From positions 215,789 through 279,788 of the forward strand of contig NZ_JAEUGD010000053.1 in NCBI RefSeq assembly GCF_016775155.1: 64,000 bases of DNA. The letters run 5' to 3'. Shown here in pieces: positions 44,447-55,500 of this stretch. The position numbers and the translations under genes are program-made. Below the pieces are notes generated by a model. It was not told the DNA's origin and made no database searches. It saw only the letters and a list, made by a program, of their open reading frames with translations. Source of the DNA: Fulvivirga marina (GTDB lineage: Bacteria; Bacteroidota; Bacteroidia; Cytophagales; Cyclobacteriaceae). Every line of letters begins with the position of its first letter. The stretch's first letter is position 1.

Positions 44447-44854
44447 ATGAAGGATAATCCACATTTAAACATCCTGGTACAACTGGCCAAGGTAGATGGA
44501 GAAACCGATGACGCCGAACTTGATCTTATACGTCAGATTGGAATATCCAGTAATGTTAGTCCCGAAGATATTGATTCTATTATCAGTCAGACTGCGGCAG
44601 AAGATACCATTCCCTCTTTAGTACATCTTACCAAGGAAGAAAAAATAGAATTGATGGCTAATCTCGTTTTGGTAATGAAAATAGATGGAAGGGTTCACAA
44701 AGAAGAAATGAAGTTTTGTCTTAAAGTTCTCAGGAAGCTAGGGTATGATGAAGATGCTCTTTTTGAGCTGGTATCAACAACACTTGTTGACCCCGAAATG
44801 GAAATTACTAAAGAAGATATTCAAAGACGAGCGGAAAGATACCTGAATAACTAA
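44447..44854 (+). CDS. TerB-like protein
   Basis: A 135-residue helical, acidic protein. It shows the TerB/DjlA-like arrangement of two similar halves, LVQLAKVDGETDDAELDLIRQIG (about 10-32) and LVLVMKIDGRVHKEEMKFCLKVL (about 74-96), each with a DG-x5-E pattern that can bind divalent cations. The tellurite-resistance name is historic; general stress or envelope roles are likelier. The methyltransferase gene starts 14 bp later on the same strand, so the two may be co-transcribed. Confidence 0.8.
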   Translation: MKDNPHLNILVQLAKVDGETDDAELDLIRQIGISSNVSPEDIDSIISQTAAEDTIPSLVHLTKEEKIELMANLVLVMKIDGRVHKEEMKFCLKVLRKLGYDEDALFELVSTTLVDPEMEITKEDIQRRAERYLNN

Positions 44855-44868
44855 TTCTAACTGAATTG

Positions 44869-45561
44869 ATGTACCATGATGTCTATGGACAAGCGTTGTC
44901 CGATTACTTCAATAATGGCTTAAGTTCTCCTTTGATACTAAACAACGACTATGGTGATCCTGAAGAGATGCCCGTGGAGGTTTTTTTTAGAGGCGAGAAT
45001 GATCTTACTGATCTTGAACAATTTGCTTTACACCTCTGCAGAGGTAAAACACTAGATGTTGGGGCTGGAGTTGGTGTACACAGTCTGATTTTGCAGCCGG
45101 AGCTAGATGTTACGGCAATTGAATTGTCAAGTGTTGCTTGCGATATCATGCTAAAAAGAGGGGTGAAGAAAGTGATCAGCCAGAGTATTTTTGAATGGCA
45201 AACTAATGAAAAATATGATACTCTGCTTTTACTTATGAATGGTACAGGTATTTCCGGTTTAAAAAATAACTTTAAGTTTTTTTTAGGTAAACTGAAAGGA
45301 CTGTTATCTGATAATGGGCAGATCATTATTGATTCAAGCGATATCTCGTATTTGTATGATAAAGGAATGACTGCTGATAAATATTTTGGAGAGGTTTCGT
45401 ATCAGTACAAATATAAAGATAAGCATGGACAATGGTTTCCCTGGTTATATCTCGATCAAACCACATTAATCCAAATAGCTATGGAGTCTGGCTTTGATGT
45501 CCAAATTGTGTATCAGGGAGAGGATGATGATTATCTCGCTGTATTAAAGCTTTTTTCATAA
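44869..45561 (+). CDS. Class I SAM-dependent methyltransferase
   Basis: A 230-residue cytoplasmic enzyme with a Rossmann methyltransferase core: motif I LDVGAGVGVHSLIL (about 63-76), then TAIELSSVACDIML, TLLLLMNGTGISGL (about 121-134) and GQIIIDSSDISYLYD (about 156-170). The ATG at 44869 is used in place of the TTG one codon earlier. The substrate is not recognisable. It follows the TerB-like gene by 14 bp. Confidence 0.83.
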   Translation: MYHDVYGQALSDYFNNGLSSPLILNNDYGDPEEMPVEVFFRGENDLTDLEQFALHLCRGKTLDVGAGVGVHSLILQPELDVTAIELSSVACDIMLKRGVKKVISQSIFEWQTNEKYDTLLLLMNGTGISGLKNNFKFFLGKLKGLLSDNGQIIIDSSDISYLYDKGMTADKYFGEVSYQYKYKDKHGQWFPWLYLDQTTLIQIAMESGFDVQIVYQGEDDDYLAVLKLFS

Positions 45562-45609
45562 TAGATCTTATCTTATATTGGTAATCTCATATCCAATTGT
45601 TAAAGCCAC

Positions 45610-46893
45610 ATGCAAAAGATATTTTTAGTCTCATTATTGTTCTTTGTAGGAGTAGCCCTTAATCTTCACGCACAAAAAACGTTCATACATTGCGGTCAGC
45701 TCATAGACGGGAAAAGTGATGAAGTCATGAGAGAAATGACCATAATTGTAGAGGGGGATAAAATTATAAAGGTTGAAAAAGGGTATGCTAAGGCAACAGA
45801 ACAGGATAAAGTTATTAATCTTAAAAGCAAGACTGTTCTTCCCGGGTTAATGGACATGCATGTTCATATTGAGGGAGAAACCAGTAGAGATAATTATATC
45901 AAGAGGTTTACCTTGAATGAGGCTGATATAGCTTTTAACTCAACTGTTTATGCCAACCGTACTCTGATGGCAGGCTTTACTACCGTTCGAGACCTTGGAG
46001 GTAGCGGTGTAAATACGGCATTAAGAAATGCCATAAATGCAGGTAAGGTTAAGGGACCAAGGGTATTTTCTGCTGGGAAGTCTATAGCAACTACAGGAGG
46101 GCATGCAGACCCAACGAACGGATACAAACATGATCTGATGGGAGATCCAGGGCCGACCCAAGGAGTAATCAATGGAAAAGATGAGGCCAGAAAAGCAGTG
46201 AGACAGCAATATAAAAATGGTGCTGATGTTATTAAAATAACTGCAACAGGAGGTGTTCTAAGCGTTGCTAAAGATGGTTCGGGGCCTCAATTCAAAATGG
46301 ATGAGCTGGAAGCTATTGTTGAGACCGCGAGAGAATATGGAATGATTACAGCGGCACATGCTCATGGCGCCGAAGGCATGAAAAGAGCTGTGGAGGCGGG
46401 TATAACATCTATTGAGCATGGAACCATGATGACTCCTGATGTAATGGATCTGATGAAGCAAAAAGGTACTTATTATGTGCCAACCATTTCGGCAGGTAAA
46501 TTTGTTGCAGAACAGGCAAAAGTTGAAGGGTATTACCCTGCTTTGGTCGTGCCAAAAGCCCTGGCAATTGGACCGCAAATACAAAAGACTTTTGCTGAAG
46601 CATACAAACGAGGCGTTAAGATCGCATTTGGAACGGATGCAGGTGTGTTCCCTCATGGTGAAAACGGTAAAGAGTTTGGGTATATGGTAGAAGCAGGTAT
46701 GTCACCAATGGAAGCTATAAAATCTGCTACCAGCGTGGCAGCTCAAATGCTCAAGGCTGATGACCTTGGATCTGTTGAAGTCGGCAAAAAAGCGGATATA
46801 GTAGCGGTTAATGATAATCCGTTGGAGAATATTCATACGATGGAAAATGTTACTTTCGTTATGAAGGGAGGGGAGGTTTATAAGTCTGAATAA
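45610..46893 (+). CDS. Exported amidohydrolase (imidazolonepropionase-like, possible prolidase)
   Basis: A 427-residue metal-dependent hydrolase with a signal peptide ([18 protein letters not shown]). Metal-site features of the amidohydrolase superfamily are in order: DMHVHIE (about 82-88), the likely carboxylated Lys in [10 protein letters not shown] (about 203-212), HAHG (about 240-243), SIEHGTMM (about 260-267) and the terminal Asp in [11 protein letters not shown] (about 341-351). Related secreted proteins act as Xaa-Pro dipeptidases or cyclic-imide hydrolases; the substrate is not decided. It sits in a run of unrelated single genes. Confidence 0.85.
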   Translation: MQKIFLVSLLFFVGVALNLHAQKTFIHCGQLIDGKSDEVMREMTIIVEGDKIIKVEKGYAKATEQDKVINLKSKTVLPGLMDMHVHIEGETSRDNYIKRFTLNEADIAFNSTVYANRTLMAGFTTVRDLGGSGVNTALRNAINAGKVKGPRVFSAGKSIATTGGHADPTNGYKHDLMGDPGPTQGVINGKDEARKAVRQQYKNGADVIKITATGGVLSVAKDGSGPQFKMDELEAIVETAREYGMITAAHAHGAEGMKRAVEAGITSIEHGTMMTPDVMDLMKQKGTYYVPTISAGKFVAEQAKVEGYYPALVVPKALAIGPQIQKTFAEAYKRGVKIAFGTDAGVFPHGENGKEFGYMVEAGMSPMEAIKSATSVAAQMLKADDLGSVEVGKKADIVAVNDNPLENIHTMENVTFVMKGGEVYKSE

Positions 46894-46940
46894 ATATTAC
46901 TAAAGACCCTATAAGGAAATCATTCTAATTGGAGCAAGGG

Positions 46941-47474
46941 TTAATTGTCGTTGAGGAAATTCTTTTGCTTGTATTTATAGGTTAGATATGAAAGTACATC
47001 CCCGAAGGTATTGATGCCAACCATAACCTCTTCTGGTACCTGGCGACCGTTTAGCCTAGCTAATAAAAGCCCGTAGATACCATTTAAGCAGGCTTGAACT
47101 TCTTCTTTAATGATCCCATTGGAAAAGCTTATGCTTTCATCAATGTGAGGTTTTGCAGCAGAATATATCTTTTTGAAACTCTCATCTGATTTTTTAAGAT
47201 CATTCATTATCTTGGATAATTGTGCAACATAATTTTGGACCTCATCTAAGTGTCCCTTTTCTTCTATCCCCTCAATTTTCATTTTTTCCATTATATCCTC
47301 ATACCATTTGCTTATTTCCTCTTTGTTGCCATCTTCAGTTGGTATATGCTTTATTACATATTTTTTTATCTGCTCCATATCAAAGTCATAGACCCTGATC
47401 AAATCCTCTGTTTGGTACATATGAATAATGTATTCGGATATGTTGTTTCTTTTTTTATTTTCTGCAATATTCAT
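46941..47474 (-). CDS. DUF4924 family protein
   Basis: A 177-residue helical soluble protein with the DUF4924 opening MNIAENKKRNNISEYIIHMYQTEDLIR (given in part by position 1-27), a charged middle (about 50-110) and a C-terminal GIIKEEVQACLNGIYGLLLARL followed by EVMVGINTFGDVLSYLTYKYK. The family is Bacteroidota-specific, of unknown function. It is divergently oriented from lepA with a ~246-bp shared upstream region. Confidence 0.8.
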   Translation of the reverse strand: MNIAENKKRNNISEYIIHMYQTEDLIRVYDFDMEQIKKYVIKHIPTEDGNKEEISKWYEDIMEKMKIEGIEEKGHLDEVQNYVAQLSKIMNDLKKSDESFKKIYSAAKPHIDESISFSNGIIKEEVQACLNGIYGLLLARLNGRQVPEEVMVGINTFGDVLSYLTYKYKQKNFLNDN

Positions 47475-47533
47475 GGATAGTAGGGGATAAATAATTAGTA
47501 TTCTGCAATGTTAATTAAGTAGTAATAATTATC

Positions 47534-47541
47534 TACTTTTG
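47534..47541 (+). promoter_or_regulatory. -7 promoter element upstream of lepA
   Basis: TACTTTTG matches TAnnTTTG. It is 180 bp before the lepA ATG, so if used it gives a long 5' leader; no good TTG -33 partner is visible. The rest of the 47475-47720 gap holds no gene or strong hairpin. Confidence 0.4.
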
Positions 47542-47720
47542 CACTTTAAAATCAGGTGCTAAAATCTCTATGCGTAATATAATGAGCTGTTTCCTTTTGA
47601 GCAATTCATTAAAAGTATAAGCCTGATTGCCAGTTCAATATTTTTAAAATAACCTTGGATTGGAGTGTGAGATTGAGATTAAAGCACTAAGTGAAGAATC
47701 TTTTAGGAGAGGATAAATAG

Positions 47721-49505
47721 ATGGATAATATAAGGAATTTTTGCATTATAGCTCATATAGATCACGGTAAGAGTACTTTGGCTGACAGGTTACTTCAGTC
47801 CACTGGTACGGTAGCTGACCGTGATATGCAAGACCAATTGTTGGATAACATGGATCTGGAGCGTGAACGTGGTATTACTATTAAAAGTCATGCCATACAG
47901 ATGGATTATCATTTTGAAGGAAAAGACTATGTACTTAATCTTATAGATACCCCGGGACACGTGGATTTCTCTTATGAGGTGTCACGGTCCATTGCTGCTT
48001 GTGAGGGAGCTTTACTGATTGTTGATGCAGCCCAAGGTATCGAAGCACAGACCATTTCTAACTTATACCTTGCTCTTGAGCATGACCTTGAGATTATACC
48101 AGTACTTAATAAAATTGACCTTCCTAGTGCAATGCCAGAAGAGGTTACTGATGAAATTGTGAATCTGATCGGATGCGATCCCGCAGATGTCATCAGAGCA
48201 AGTGCCAAGGAAGGTGTTGGTATAAGTGAGATATTAGAGGCAGTAGTCAAGAGAATCCCAGCTCCGGAAGGAGATATTAATAAGCCCCTAAAGGCTATGA
48301 TCTTTGATTCGGTATTTAATCCGTTTCGTGGCATCGAAGTTTATTTCAGGGTTTTTGACGGCACTATTAATAAGGGCGATAAAGTTAAATTCGTACATAC
48401 CGGCAAAACATATGAAGCTGATGAAATCGGAGTGTTGAAATTAAAACAGCAACCGAAGCAGAGTATTAGTGCAGGAAATGTAGGTTATATTATTTCCGGT
48501 ATCAAAGTAGCTAAAGAAGTTAAAGTGGGAGATACCATTACCCATGTAGATAATCCATGTGAGGCGGTTAAGGGGTTTGAGAACGTTAAACCTATGGTTT
48601 TTGCAGGTATTTATCCTGTAGATACCAGCGAGTTTGAAGAGTTGAGAGCTGCTATGGAGAAGCTTCAGTTAAATGATGCCTCACTGGTGTGGGAACCGGA
48701 GACATCCGCTGCCTTGGGATTTGGTTTCAGGTGTGGTTTTTTAGGGATGCTTCATATGGAGATTGTTCAGGAACGCCTGGAGCGTGAGTTTGATATGACG
48801 GTAATCACCACGGTTCCGTCGGTACAGTTCAATGCAGTGAAAACAGATGGTTCTATTAGGAAAATAAATGCACCTTCGGAGATGCCAGAACCTAATACCA
48901 TCTCGCATATAGAGGAACCTTATATTCGTGCTCAGATTATAACAAAGGCAGAGTTTATAGGTAATATTATTGGTCTGTGTATGGATAAAAGGGGAATTAT
49001 TAAAAATCAGGTATACCTTACTGCCGAACGAGTGGAACTTACATTTGAATTACCACTTTCTGAGATCGTATTTGATTTCTTTGACAAGCTCAAAACCCTT
49101 TCTAAGGGATATGCTTCCCTGGATTATGAACTTATTGGTTTCAGGCAATCGACAATGGTTAAGCTTGATATTGTGCTGAATGGTGAGAAGGTTGATGCTT
49201 TGTCGGCTATTGTTCATAGGGATAAAGCGTACGAATGGGGTAAGCGGTTATGTGAAAAACTTAAGGAACTAATACCGCGTCAAATGTTTGAAATTGCTGT
49301 TCAAGCTTCAATTGGTACTAAAATTATAGCCAGGGAAACAGTAAAAGCTATGCGTAAGAACGTACTAGCTAAATGTTATGGAGGTGACATAACTCGTAAG
49401 AGAAAACTTTTAGAAAAGCAGAAAAAAGGCAAAAAACGTATGCGTCAGGTAGGTAATGTTGAAATACCTCAAGAGGCGTTTATGGCAGTACTTAAACTTG
49501 ATTGA
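47721..49505 (+). CDS. lepA: Elongation factor 4 (LepA)
   Basis: A 594-residue translational GTPase that acts on ribosomes during stalled or unfavourable elongation and biogenesis. G motifs: [15 protein letters not shown] (about 10-24), DTPGHVDFS (about 77-85), NKIDLP (about 131-136), plus the LepA-specific C-terminal domain ending [20 protein letters not shown]. Length is normal. Its stop overlaps a TTG of the folD frame, and folD's ATG is 5 bp after the lepA stop, so the two are one transcript. Confidence 0.95.
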   Translation: MDNIRNFCIIAHIDHGKSTLADRLLQSTGTVADRDMQDQLLDNMDLERERGITIKSHAIQMDYHFEGKDYVLNLIDTPGHVDFSYEVSRSIAACEGALLIVDAAQGIEAQTISNLYLALEHDLEIIPVLNKIDLPSAMPEEVTDEIVNLIGCDPADVIRASAKEGVGISEILEAVVKRIPAPEGDINKPLKAMIFDSVFNPFRGIEVYFRVFDGTINKGDKVKFVHTGKTYEADEIGVLKLKQQPKQSISAGNVGYIISGIKVAKEVKVGDTITHVDNPCEAVKGFENVKPMVFAGIYPVDTSEFEELRAAMEKLQLNDASLVWEPETSAALGFGFRCGFLGMLHMEIVQERLEREFDMTVITTVPSVQFNAVKTDGSIRKINAPSEMPEPNTISHIEEPYIRAQIITKAEFIGNIIGLCMDKRGIIKNQVYLTAERVELTFELPLSEIVFDFFDKLKTLSKGYASLDYELIGFRQSTMVKLDIVLNGEKVDALSAIVHRDKAYEWGKRLCEKLKELIPRQMFEIAVQASIGTKIIARETVKAMRKNVLAKCYGGDITRKRKLLEKQKKGKKRMRQVGNVEIPQEAFMAVLKLD

Positions 49506-49510
49506 TAGTC

Positions 49511-50401
49511 ATGGCAGATTCTTACATTATACTAGATGGGAAAAAGATAGCCAATGAAATTAAGGATGAAATAGCATCAGAGGTTAAATCCATAGTTTCT
49601 GTAGGAGGCAAAACACCACACCTTGCTGCCATACTTGTGGGCGACGATGGGGCTAGCCAGACATATGTTAATAATAAGATCAAGGCCTGTACAAGAGTTG
49701 GTTTTGAATATACCTTATTGAATTTTCCTGCAACTATTAGCGAGGCCAAGTTAATTTCAGAAATTGAGAGAATCAATAATGATGACGATATAGATGGGTT
49801 AATCGTTCAATTACCGCTTCCTGCTCATGTTTCCTCCGCAAAAGTAACAGAATGCATCCGTCCTGAGAAGGATGTTGACGGTTTTACAAACCTTAATTAT
49901 GGACGGATTACTTCGAATAACCCTGGGTTAATGCCAGCTACACCATATGGTATACTTGAGCTTTTAAAAAGGTACAATATAGATATTAAAGGGCGGCACT
50001 GTGTAATGGTTGGGAATAGTAGGACTGTAGGTGCGCCTATGAGCATTATAATGTCCTACCATGAATATGCCACGGTTACAGTTTGTCATATTCATACACA
50101 AAAGCTGGAAGAGTTTACGCGTCAGGCGGATATTCTAATTGTTGCTACGGGGAAACCGGGCCTTATTAAAGGTGATATGGTAAAAGAAGGAGTAGTGGTA
50201 GTAGATGTAGGTATTACTCGAATTGAAACTGATGAAAATGAGCGAGGCTACTATTTAAAGGGAGATGTGGAGTTTGGTCAAGTTGCACCAAAAGCAAGTT
50301 ACATTACGCCGGTACCAGGGGGCGTAGGGCCTATGACCATAGCTTCATTGCTGCTAAACACCTTAAAAGCTACAAGAAACGGAGCTGCACATTCAGCATA
50401 A
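49511..50401 (+). CDS. folD: Bifunctional methylenetetrahydrofolate dehydrogenase / cyclohydrolase
   Basis: A 296-residue enzyme that converts 5,10-methylene-THF to 10-formyl-THF. Seen: LAAILVGDDGASQTYVNNKIKAC (about 36-58) with the catalytic Tyr and Lys, DGLIVQLPLPAHV (about 93-105), PEKDVDGF, and the NADP-binding GRHCVMVGNSRTVGAPM (about 160-176), with PVPGGVGPMT near the end. The frame runs 3 codons further upstream to a TTG overlapping lepA, but ATG 49511 is preferred. Co-transcribed with lepA. Confidence 0.93.
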   Translation: MADSYIILDGKKIANEIKDEIASEVKSIVSVGGKTPHLAAILVGDDGASQTYVNNKIKACTRVGFEYTLLNFPATISEAKLISEIERINNDDDIDGLIVQLPLPAHVSSAKVTECIRPEKDVDGFTNLNYGRITSNNPGLMPATPYGILELLKRYNIDIKGRHCVMVGNSRTVGAPMSIIMSYHEYATVTVCHIHTQKLEEFTRQADILIVATGKPGLIKGDMVKEGVVVVDVGITRIETDENERGYYLKGDVEFGQVAPKASYITPVPGGVGPMTIASLLLNTLKATRNGAAHSA

Positions 50402-50465
50402 GTTAGAATTTCTTATTGGCTTTTCTCGTTACAGATTCATATGTTTAAGGAACGTTAAAGCTGTT

Positions 50466-52376
50466 ATGAGAATAATTATCATTGTACTCCTGTCTATAGT
50501 TCCACTTTTAACTGTTGCACAAAACAAACTAAGCACCAGGTCAAAAAAAGCAGCCGAATATTACTACCAAGCAGATAACTATCGGGTACGTGGACAGTAC
50601 ACAATGGCAATCCAGTTGCTTGAACAGGCTATTAATAAAGATGACAAATTTCATGAAGCCTATTTTAGATTAGGGATTATCTTTAAGGCCAAGGGGGAAT
50701 TAGATAGCGCAGAGCGGTTATTGCTGAACGCGGATGAACTTAGTGGTAAGTCAGGGGCTGGGCAAGCATTTGAGTTAGGTGATTTATATCTATTAAAGGC
50801 AGATTATCAAAAGGCTATAGAGTATATCGATAGATACTTAAGTACCGGACCGAGGAATAGCCGAAGACTCGCAGACGCGAATAAGATAAAAAAAAATGCT
50901 CAATTTGCACTTGATAATATAGAGTTTGCTTCAGAGTTTAACCCGAGACCACTAAGTGATACGGTCAATGCTTTTCCTATGCAATATTTTCCTATTGTTA
51001 CTGTTGATCAAAAGGCCATTATTTTTACTCGTCGTTTAGGAACTACTATGAATCATGATGAAGACCTAGTGATAAGTAGAAGGAATTCAGAGGGGCAGTG
51101 GGGGCCTCCAGAGTCTTTATCGGATAATATTAATTCAGAGTGGAACGAAGGAACCTGTACATTATCTGCTGATGGAAGAGTATTAATTTTCACATCATGT
51201 TATGGTAGAAGGGGATATGGTAGTTGTGATTTGTATATCAGTAAGAAGACAGGTGATGAATGGTCTACACCTGTTAACTTAGGGGGTAAGGTGAATTCGT
51301 CAGCGTGGGAGTCGCAACCGTCTTTATCTTCAGATGGGCGCATATTATATTTCATTTCCAATAGGGGAGGAGGTATAGGCGGTAGAGATATTTGGGTGTC
51401 GTATTTGGATGAAAAAGACCAGTGGTCTAGTCCTACTAATTTAGGGAGTTCTATAAACACTCCAAATGATGAAGTGTCACCTTTTATTCATCCTAATAAT
51501 GTGACGTTATATTTTGCTTCAAATGGGTTGACAGGTTTTGGTGGTTTTGATATATTTTATACGGAAAGGAAAGGTACTAATTGGTCTGAACCCAAAAATA
51601 TAGGCTACCCTATTAATACAAGCGCAGATCAGGTTTCTCTGTTTATAACTTCAGATGGTGAAAAGGGGTATTACTCCCATGAAGTAACCGATGACTCTAG
51701 TCAAAAAGGTAAACTGTATGAGTTTACAGTACCTGGGAATGCAAAAGTTAAATACAGAACATCATACGTGTCAGGGCATGTTTTTGACGCAAAGACAAAG
51801 CAGCCTATTAAAGCCGGGATTGAGCTTTATGATCTTAAAAATGAATCCAGGGAAGGTTTTGTTTATTCAGATTCCGTTACCGGAGAGTACCTTATGGTTT
51901 TGACGGAGGGTTCTGATTATGCATTATATGTGAATAAATCGGGCTATTTATTTGAAAGCTTGTCATTTGGGTATGAAATGAATGAGGATTTAAAACCTGT
52001 TGTGCTAAATATTTATTTGAATCCAATATCTGAGGGGGCAAAGGCTGTCTTAAACAATATCTTTTTTGATGTGGATAGTTACGCATTAAAGGATAAATCC
52101 AGAACTGAATTAAATAAACTCATAAGTTTTTTAAAAGCCAACACTGATACCCATGTTGAAATCGGAGGCCATACAGATAATACAGGAAGTGTTGAATATA
52201 ACCTTGACCTGTCACTGAAAAGAGCCAAATCGGTCTATGAGTTTTTGATTGAAAGGGGTGTTAGTAAATCCCGTCTTAGCTATAAAGGCTACGGTCAATC
52301 GGCGCCTGCATTTTCTAATGATTCAGACCTTCACCGACAGATGAATAGAAGAATTGAGTTTCAGGTTATTAAGTAA
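50466..52376 (+). CDS. PorE-like OmpA-family protein (TPR, beta-propeller, CRD, OmpA domains)
   Basis: A 636-residue exported protein with four modules: signal peptide (IIVLLSIVPLLTVAQ), TPR repeats (about 28-145), a PD40-type beta-propeller (about 165-430; repeated patterns such as SLSSDGRILYFISNRGGG), a carboxypeptidase-regulatory-like domain (about 435-510) and a C-terminal OmpA peptidoglycan-binding domain (FFDVDSYALKDKSRTELNKL, HVEIGGHTDNTG, LSLKRAKSVYEFL, about 515-636). This module order is that of PorE, a type IX secretion component; unlike P. gingivalis PorE, no lipobox Cys is present. A paralogue with another envelope role is possible. Confidence 0.82.
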   Translation: MRIIIIVLLSIVPLLTVAQNKLSTRSKKAAEYYYQADNYRVRGQYTMAIQLLEQAINKDDKFHEAYFRLGIIFKAKGELDSAERLLLNADELSGKSGAGQAFELGDLYLLKADYQKAIEYIDRYLSTGPRNSRRLADANKIKKNAQFALDNIEFASEFNPRPLSDTVNAFPMQYFPIVTVDQKAIIFTRRLGTTMNHDEDLVISRRNSEGQWGPPESLSDNINSEWNEGTCTLSADGRVLIFTSCYGRRGYGSCDLYISKKTGDEWSTPVNLGGKVNSSAWESQPSLSSDGRILYFISNRGGGIGGRDIWVSYLDEKDQWSSPTNLGSSINTPNDEVSPFIHPNNVTLYFASNGLTGFGGFDIFYTERKGTNWSEPKNIGYPINTSADQVSLFITSDGEKGYYSHEVTDDSSQKGKLYEFTVPGNAKVKYRTSYVSGHVFDAKTKQPIKAGIELYDLKNESREGFVYSDSVTGEYLMVLTEGSDYALYVNKSGYLFESLSFGYEMNEDLKPVVLNIYLNPISEGAKAVLNNIFFDVDSYALKDKSRTELNKLISFLKANTDTHVEIGGHTDNTGSVEYNLDLSLKRAKSVYEFLIERGVSKSRLSYKGYGQSAPAFSNDSDLHRQMNRRIEFQVIK

Positions 52377-52487
52377 TATCCCCCGTTTTGGGGTATGTAT
52401 TCTATTTGCTTCAAAACAATCTGTCGTTAATACTCTAAATTGCAGCAAAATATTGATAAAAAATTTTACCCTAACCAAATTTTATAT

Positions 52488-52495
52488 TATGTTTG
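52488..52495 (+). promoter_or_regulatory. -7 promoter element of the SusCD locus
   Basis: TATGTTTG fits TAnnTTTG and lies 41 bp before the susC-like ATG. No adjacent TTG at optimal -33 spacing. No adjacent regulator (anti-sigma/ECF pair or SusR-like) is in the window. Confidence 0.4.
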
Positions 52496-52535
52496 GATGT
52501 GATATATTTTAAAATTTTAACCTAAACAAAACAAT

Positions 52536-55500
52536 ATGAAGAAGTTTTTACTACTTGGTTTCATGTTGATGCTTACATTCGCATTTAGTGAATCGTGGGC
52601 TCAAGAACGTACCGTATCCGGTAAGGTTACGTCCATTGACGATGGCACGGCACTACCCGGAGTTAACGTTGTGCTGAAAGGTACGACTACGGGTACCGTC
52701 ACCGATATCGACGGTAACTATAAACTTTCGGTGCCGTCTGGGGAGGGAACTTTAGTATTCTCTTTCATTGGATTGGCTACAGAGGAAATAGCGATTGGTA
52801 CCCGTTCCATAATCGATGTGCAAATGTCTCAGGATGTTACACAACTATCTGAAGTTGTGGTTACTGCCGTAGGAATAGAGAGGCAAGCTAAGGCACTGGG
52901 GTATGGTGTTGAGAATGTAAAAGGTGAATCTGTTCAACAAGTTTCTGAACCAGATCCTTTAAGAGCTTTGCAAGGTAAAGTTGCAGGTGTGAACATTTCA
53001 GGTTCTAGTGGAGCTCCTGGTAGTGCTACCAGGATTACAATTCGTGGTAATTCATCTCTTTTAGGTAATAATCAGCCGTTATTTGTTGTTGATGGTATAC
53101 CAATGAATAATAATACTAATGCTAGTTCGAATCAACTTACTGGGGGTGGTGCTTATGGTAGCCGTATTCAAGACTTAGACCCTAACAACATTGAATCTAT
53201 GAACGTGTTGAAGGGTGCAGCAGCAGCAGCTTTATATGGAACAAGGGCTGCTAATGGTGTGGTTGTCATTACTACAAAGTCAGGGTCTGCAAAAGCTTCT
53301 AAGAAGGGGCTTGAAATTTCTTATAGCACTTCTTACGCCATAGAAAAAGTAGCGAATTTACCTGACTATCAAAATACATATGGTACAGGAACAAACTTTG
53401 CCTATAGTCAGGTAAATGGTTCTTGGGGAGCACCTTTCATTGGAGCAAAATCATATGCAACCTTGGATAGTATTTCACATTGGTATAATGGTGTTATCGG
53501 TTTTGAAGAGTTTTGGGGGACAAATGTTCCTTATCGTGCTTACCCTGATAACGTTAAGGATTTCTTTCAAACAGGAAGTCTTTTTGAAAACTCAGTGAGT
53601 GTTTCTGCTGGTAATGAAAAAGCAGCTCTAACGGCTGTATTATCACGAACAAATCATGATGGTATTGTTCCAGAAGCCAGTTTTGACAGAACAAGTGTTA
53701 GTATTGGTGGGCAAGCACAACTAGATAATGGTTTTAATATTGGTGCTAATTTGAGATATACTAATTCTGTTCAACATTCATTTCAGGGTGGTGCCAATAA
53801 CGCTATAGGTAATGGTTCTGCTTTTGCAAGAACACTTTATCTAGGGCGTAACTGGGATTTACATGGTCAGCCTTACCAAAATCCATTGAATAATTCAAGT
53901 CAATTTTTCGTGGCTACTTCTCAGGCGGATAACCCGTTATGGTCTGTAAAAAATGCAGGTATTGATTCAAATACAGATAACTTTGGTGCTGCATTTAATA
54001 TTGGTTATGACATTAAAGATTGGCTTAATGTCTCATATAAAATTGGTCTTAACGGTTACACCCAAAGACAAAGTGAATATTTTAGAGCAGGTTCAAGGGG
54101 TGCAGGTGGTTCAGGGCAGATCTTGGATTATGATGTTAGATTTCAGGAAGTGGAGTCTAATTTTATTGTTTCCGTTACAAAAGATATCAATGAGGATATT
54201 AGTTTTAGAGGTTTAGTTGGCCACAATGTTAATCAGCGAGTGACAGATGCACAGGCATTCACAGGTACTGGTTATGTTGCGTTTGATATAGATGATATTG
54301 ATAATACTAATGCAGTAGTTCCTTCAGGAGGAGATTTTGAAAAAAGAAGGTTATATGGTGTTTTTGGTGATGTGACTTTTGGCTACAAAGATTATGTGTT
54401 TTTGAACTTAACAGGGCGTAATGATTGGAGTTCTACTTTGCCTAAGGATAATAGGAGTTTTTTCTACCCAGCGGCAAGTTTATCCTTTCTTATAACAGAT
54501 GCACTTGATATCAATTCAAATATTTTGAGTTTTGCTAAAATAAGGGCATCATACGCTGAAGTGGGATCGGATACTAATCCGTACCAAATAGTGCCGGTTT
54601 ATTTAACTAATGCTAATGGTATTAATGCTACGGGAGCAACAGCTATGCCTTTTGTAGGAACAGCAGGCGCAACTCTTTCAAATATAGCAAGGGATCCAGG
54701 CTTAAAACCAGAGAATACACAAGAAGTCGAAGTGGGGCTTAATACGCAATTATTTAAGAATAAGGTTGGTATTGATGTTTCTGTGTATGAGCGCAATAGC
54801 GTGGATCAAATTGTTCCTCTGGCAATTCCTTCAGAAACTGGCTTTACCTCATTCTATACTAACATTGGTAAAGTGAGTAATAGAGGTATTGAATTAGGCT
54901 TAGACCTAACCCCGGTTTCTTTAGATAATGGCTTCACTTGGAATTTATATGGTACATTTACTCATAATAGAAATGTTGTTGAGGAGTTAACAGAAGGTAC
55001 GGATGAAGTTGTTCTGAGAAATACATTTACAGGTTCTATTCAGGCTGTTCATATAGTTGGTCAGGAGTATGGTTTGTTGAGGGGGTCAAGGGCTGCTCGC
55101 GACGATGAAGGTAATTTGTTGATTGATCCTACAAACGGCCAGTTGATAACGGATTTAACTCCCGGAATAATTGGTAACCCAAACCCCGATTTCATTGTGG
55201 GACTTACCAATACATTTAGATGGAAGGGAATTACATTATCTGCAGTAATTGATTGGAGGCAAGGAGGGGATTTGTATTCAGTGACAAATCTATCTATGCT
55301 AGGAAGAGGTGTAACTGCTGATACTGAGGATAGGGAGGTTAACAAAATTATTCCTGGTGTATATGGAAACCCACAAACAGGGGAACCATTGCGAGACGAG
55401 GGGGGGAATAAAATCCCTAACCAAACTATGATAGAGGTTAACTCACTATATTTCGGCAATACTTTTGCGATTAATGGTTTGGAAGAATTTTCAGTGTGGG

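Noticed and set aside
46258..46656. 132-codon frame opposite the amidohydrolase
   Set aside because: Antisense to a well-supported gene, unusual His/Cys-rich composition typical of shadows.
52377..52397. CCCC/GGGG hairpin after the PorE-like gene as terminator
   Set aside because: Only four G-C pairs before mismatches and no T run; too weak to call.
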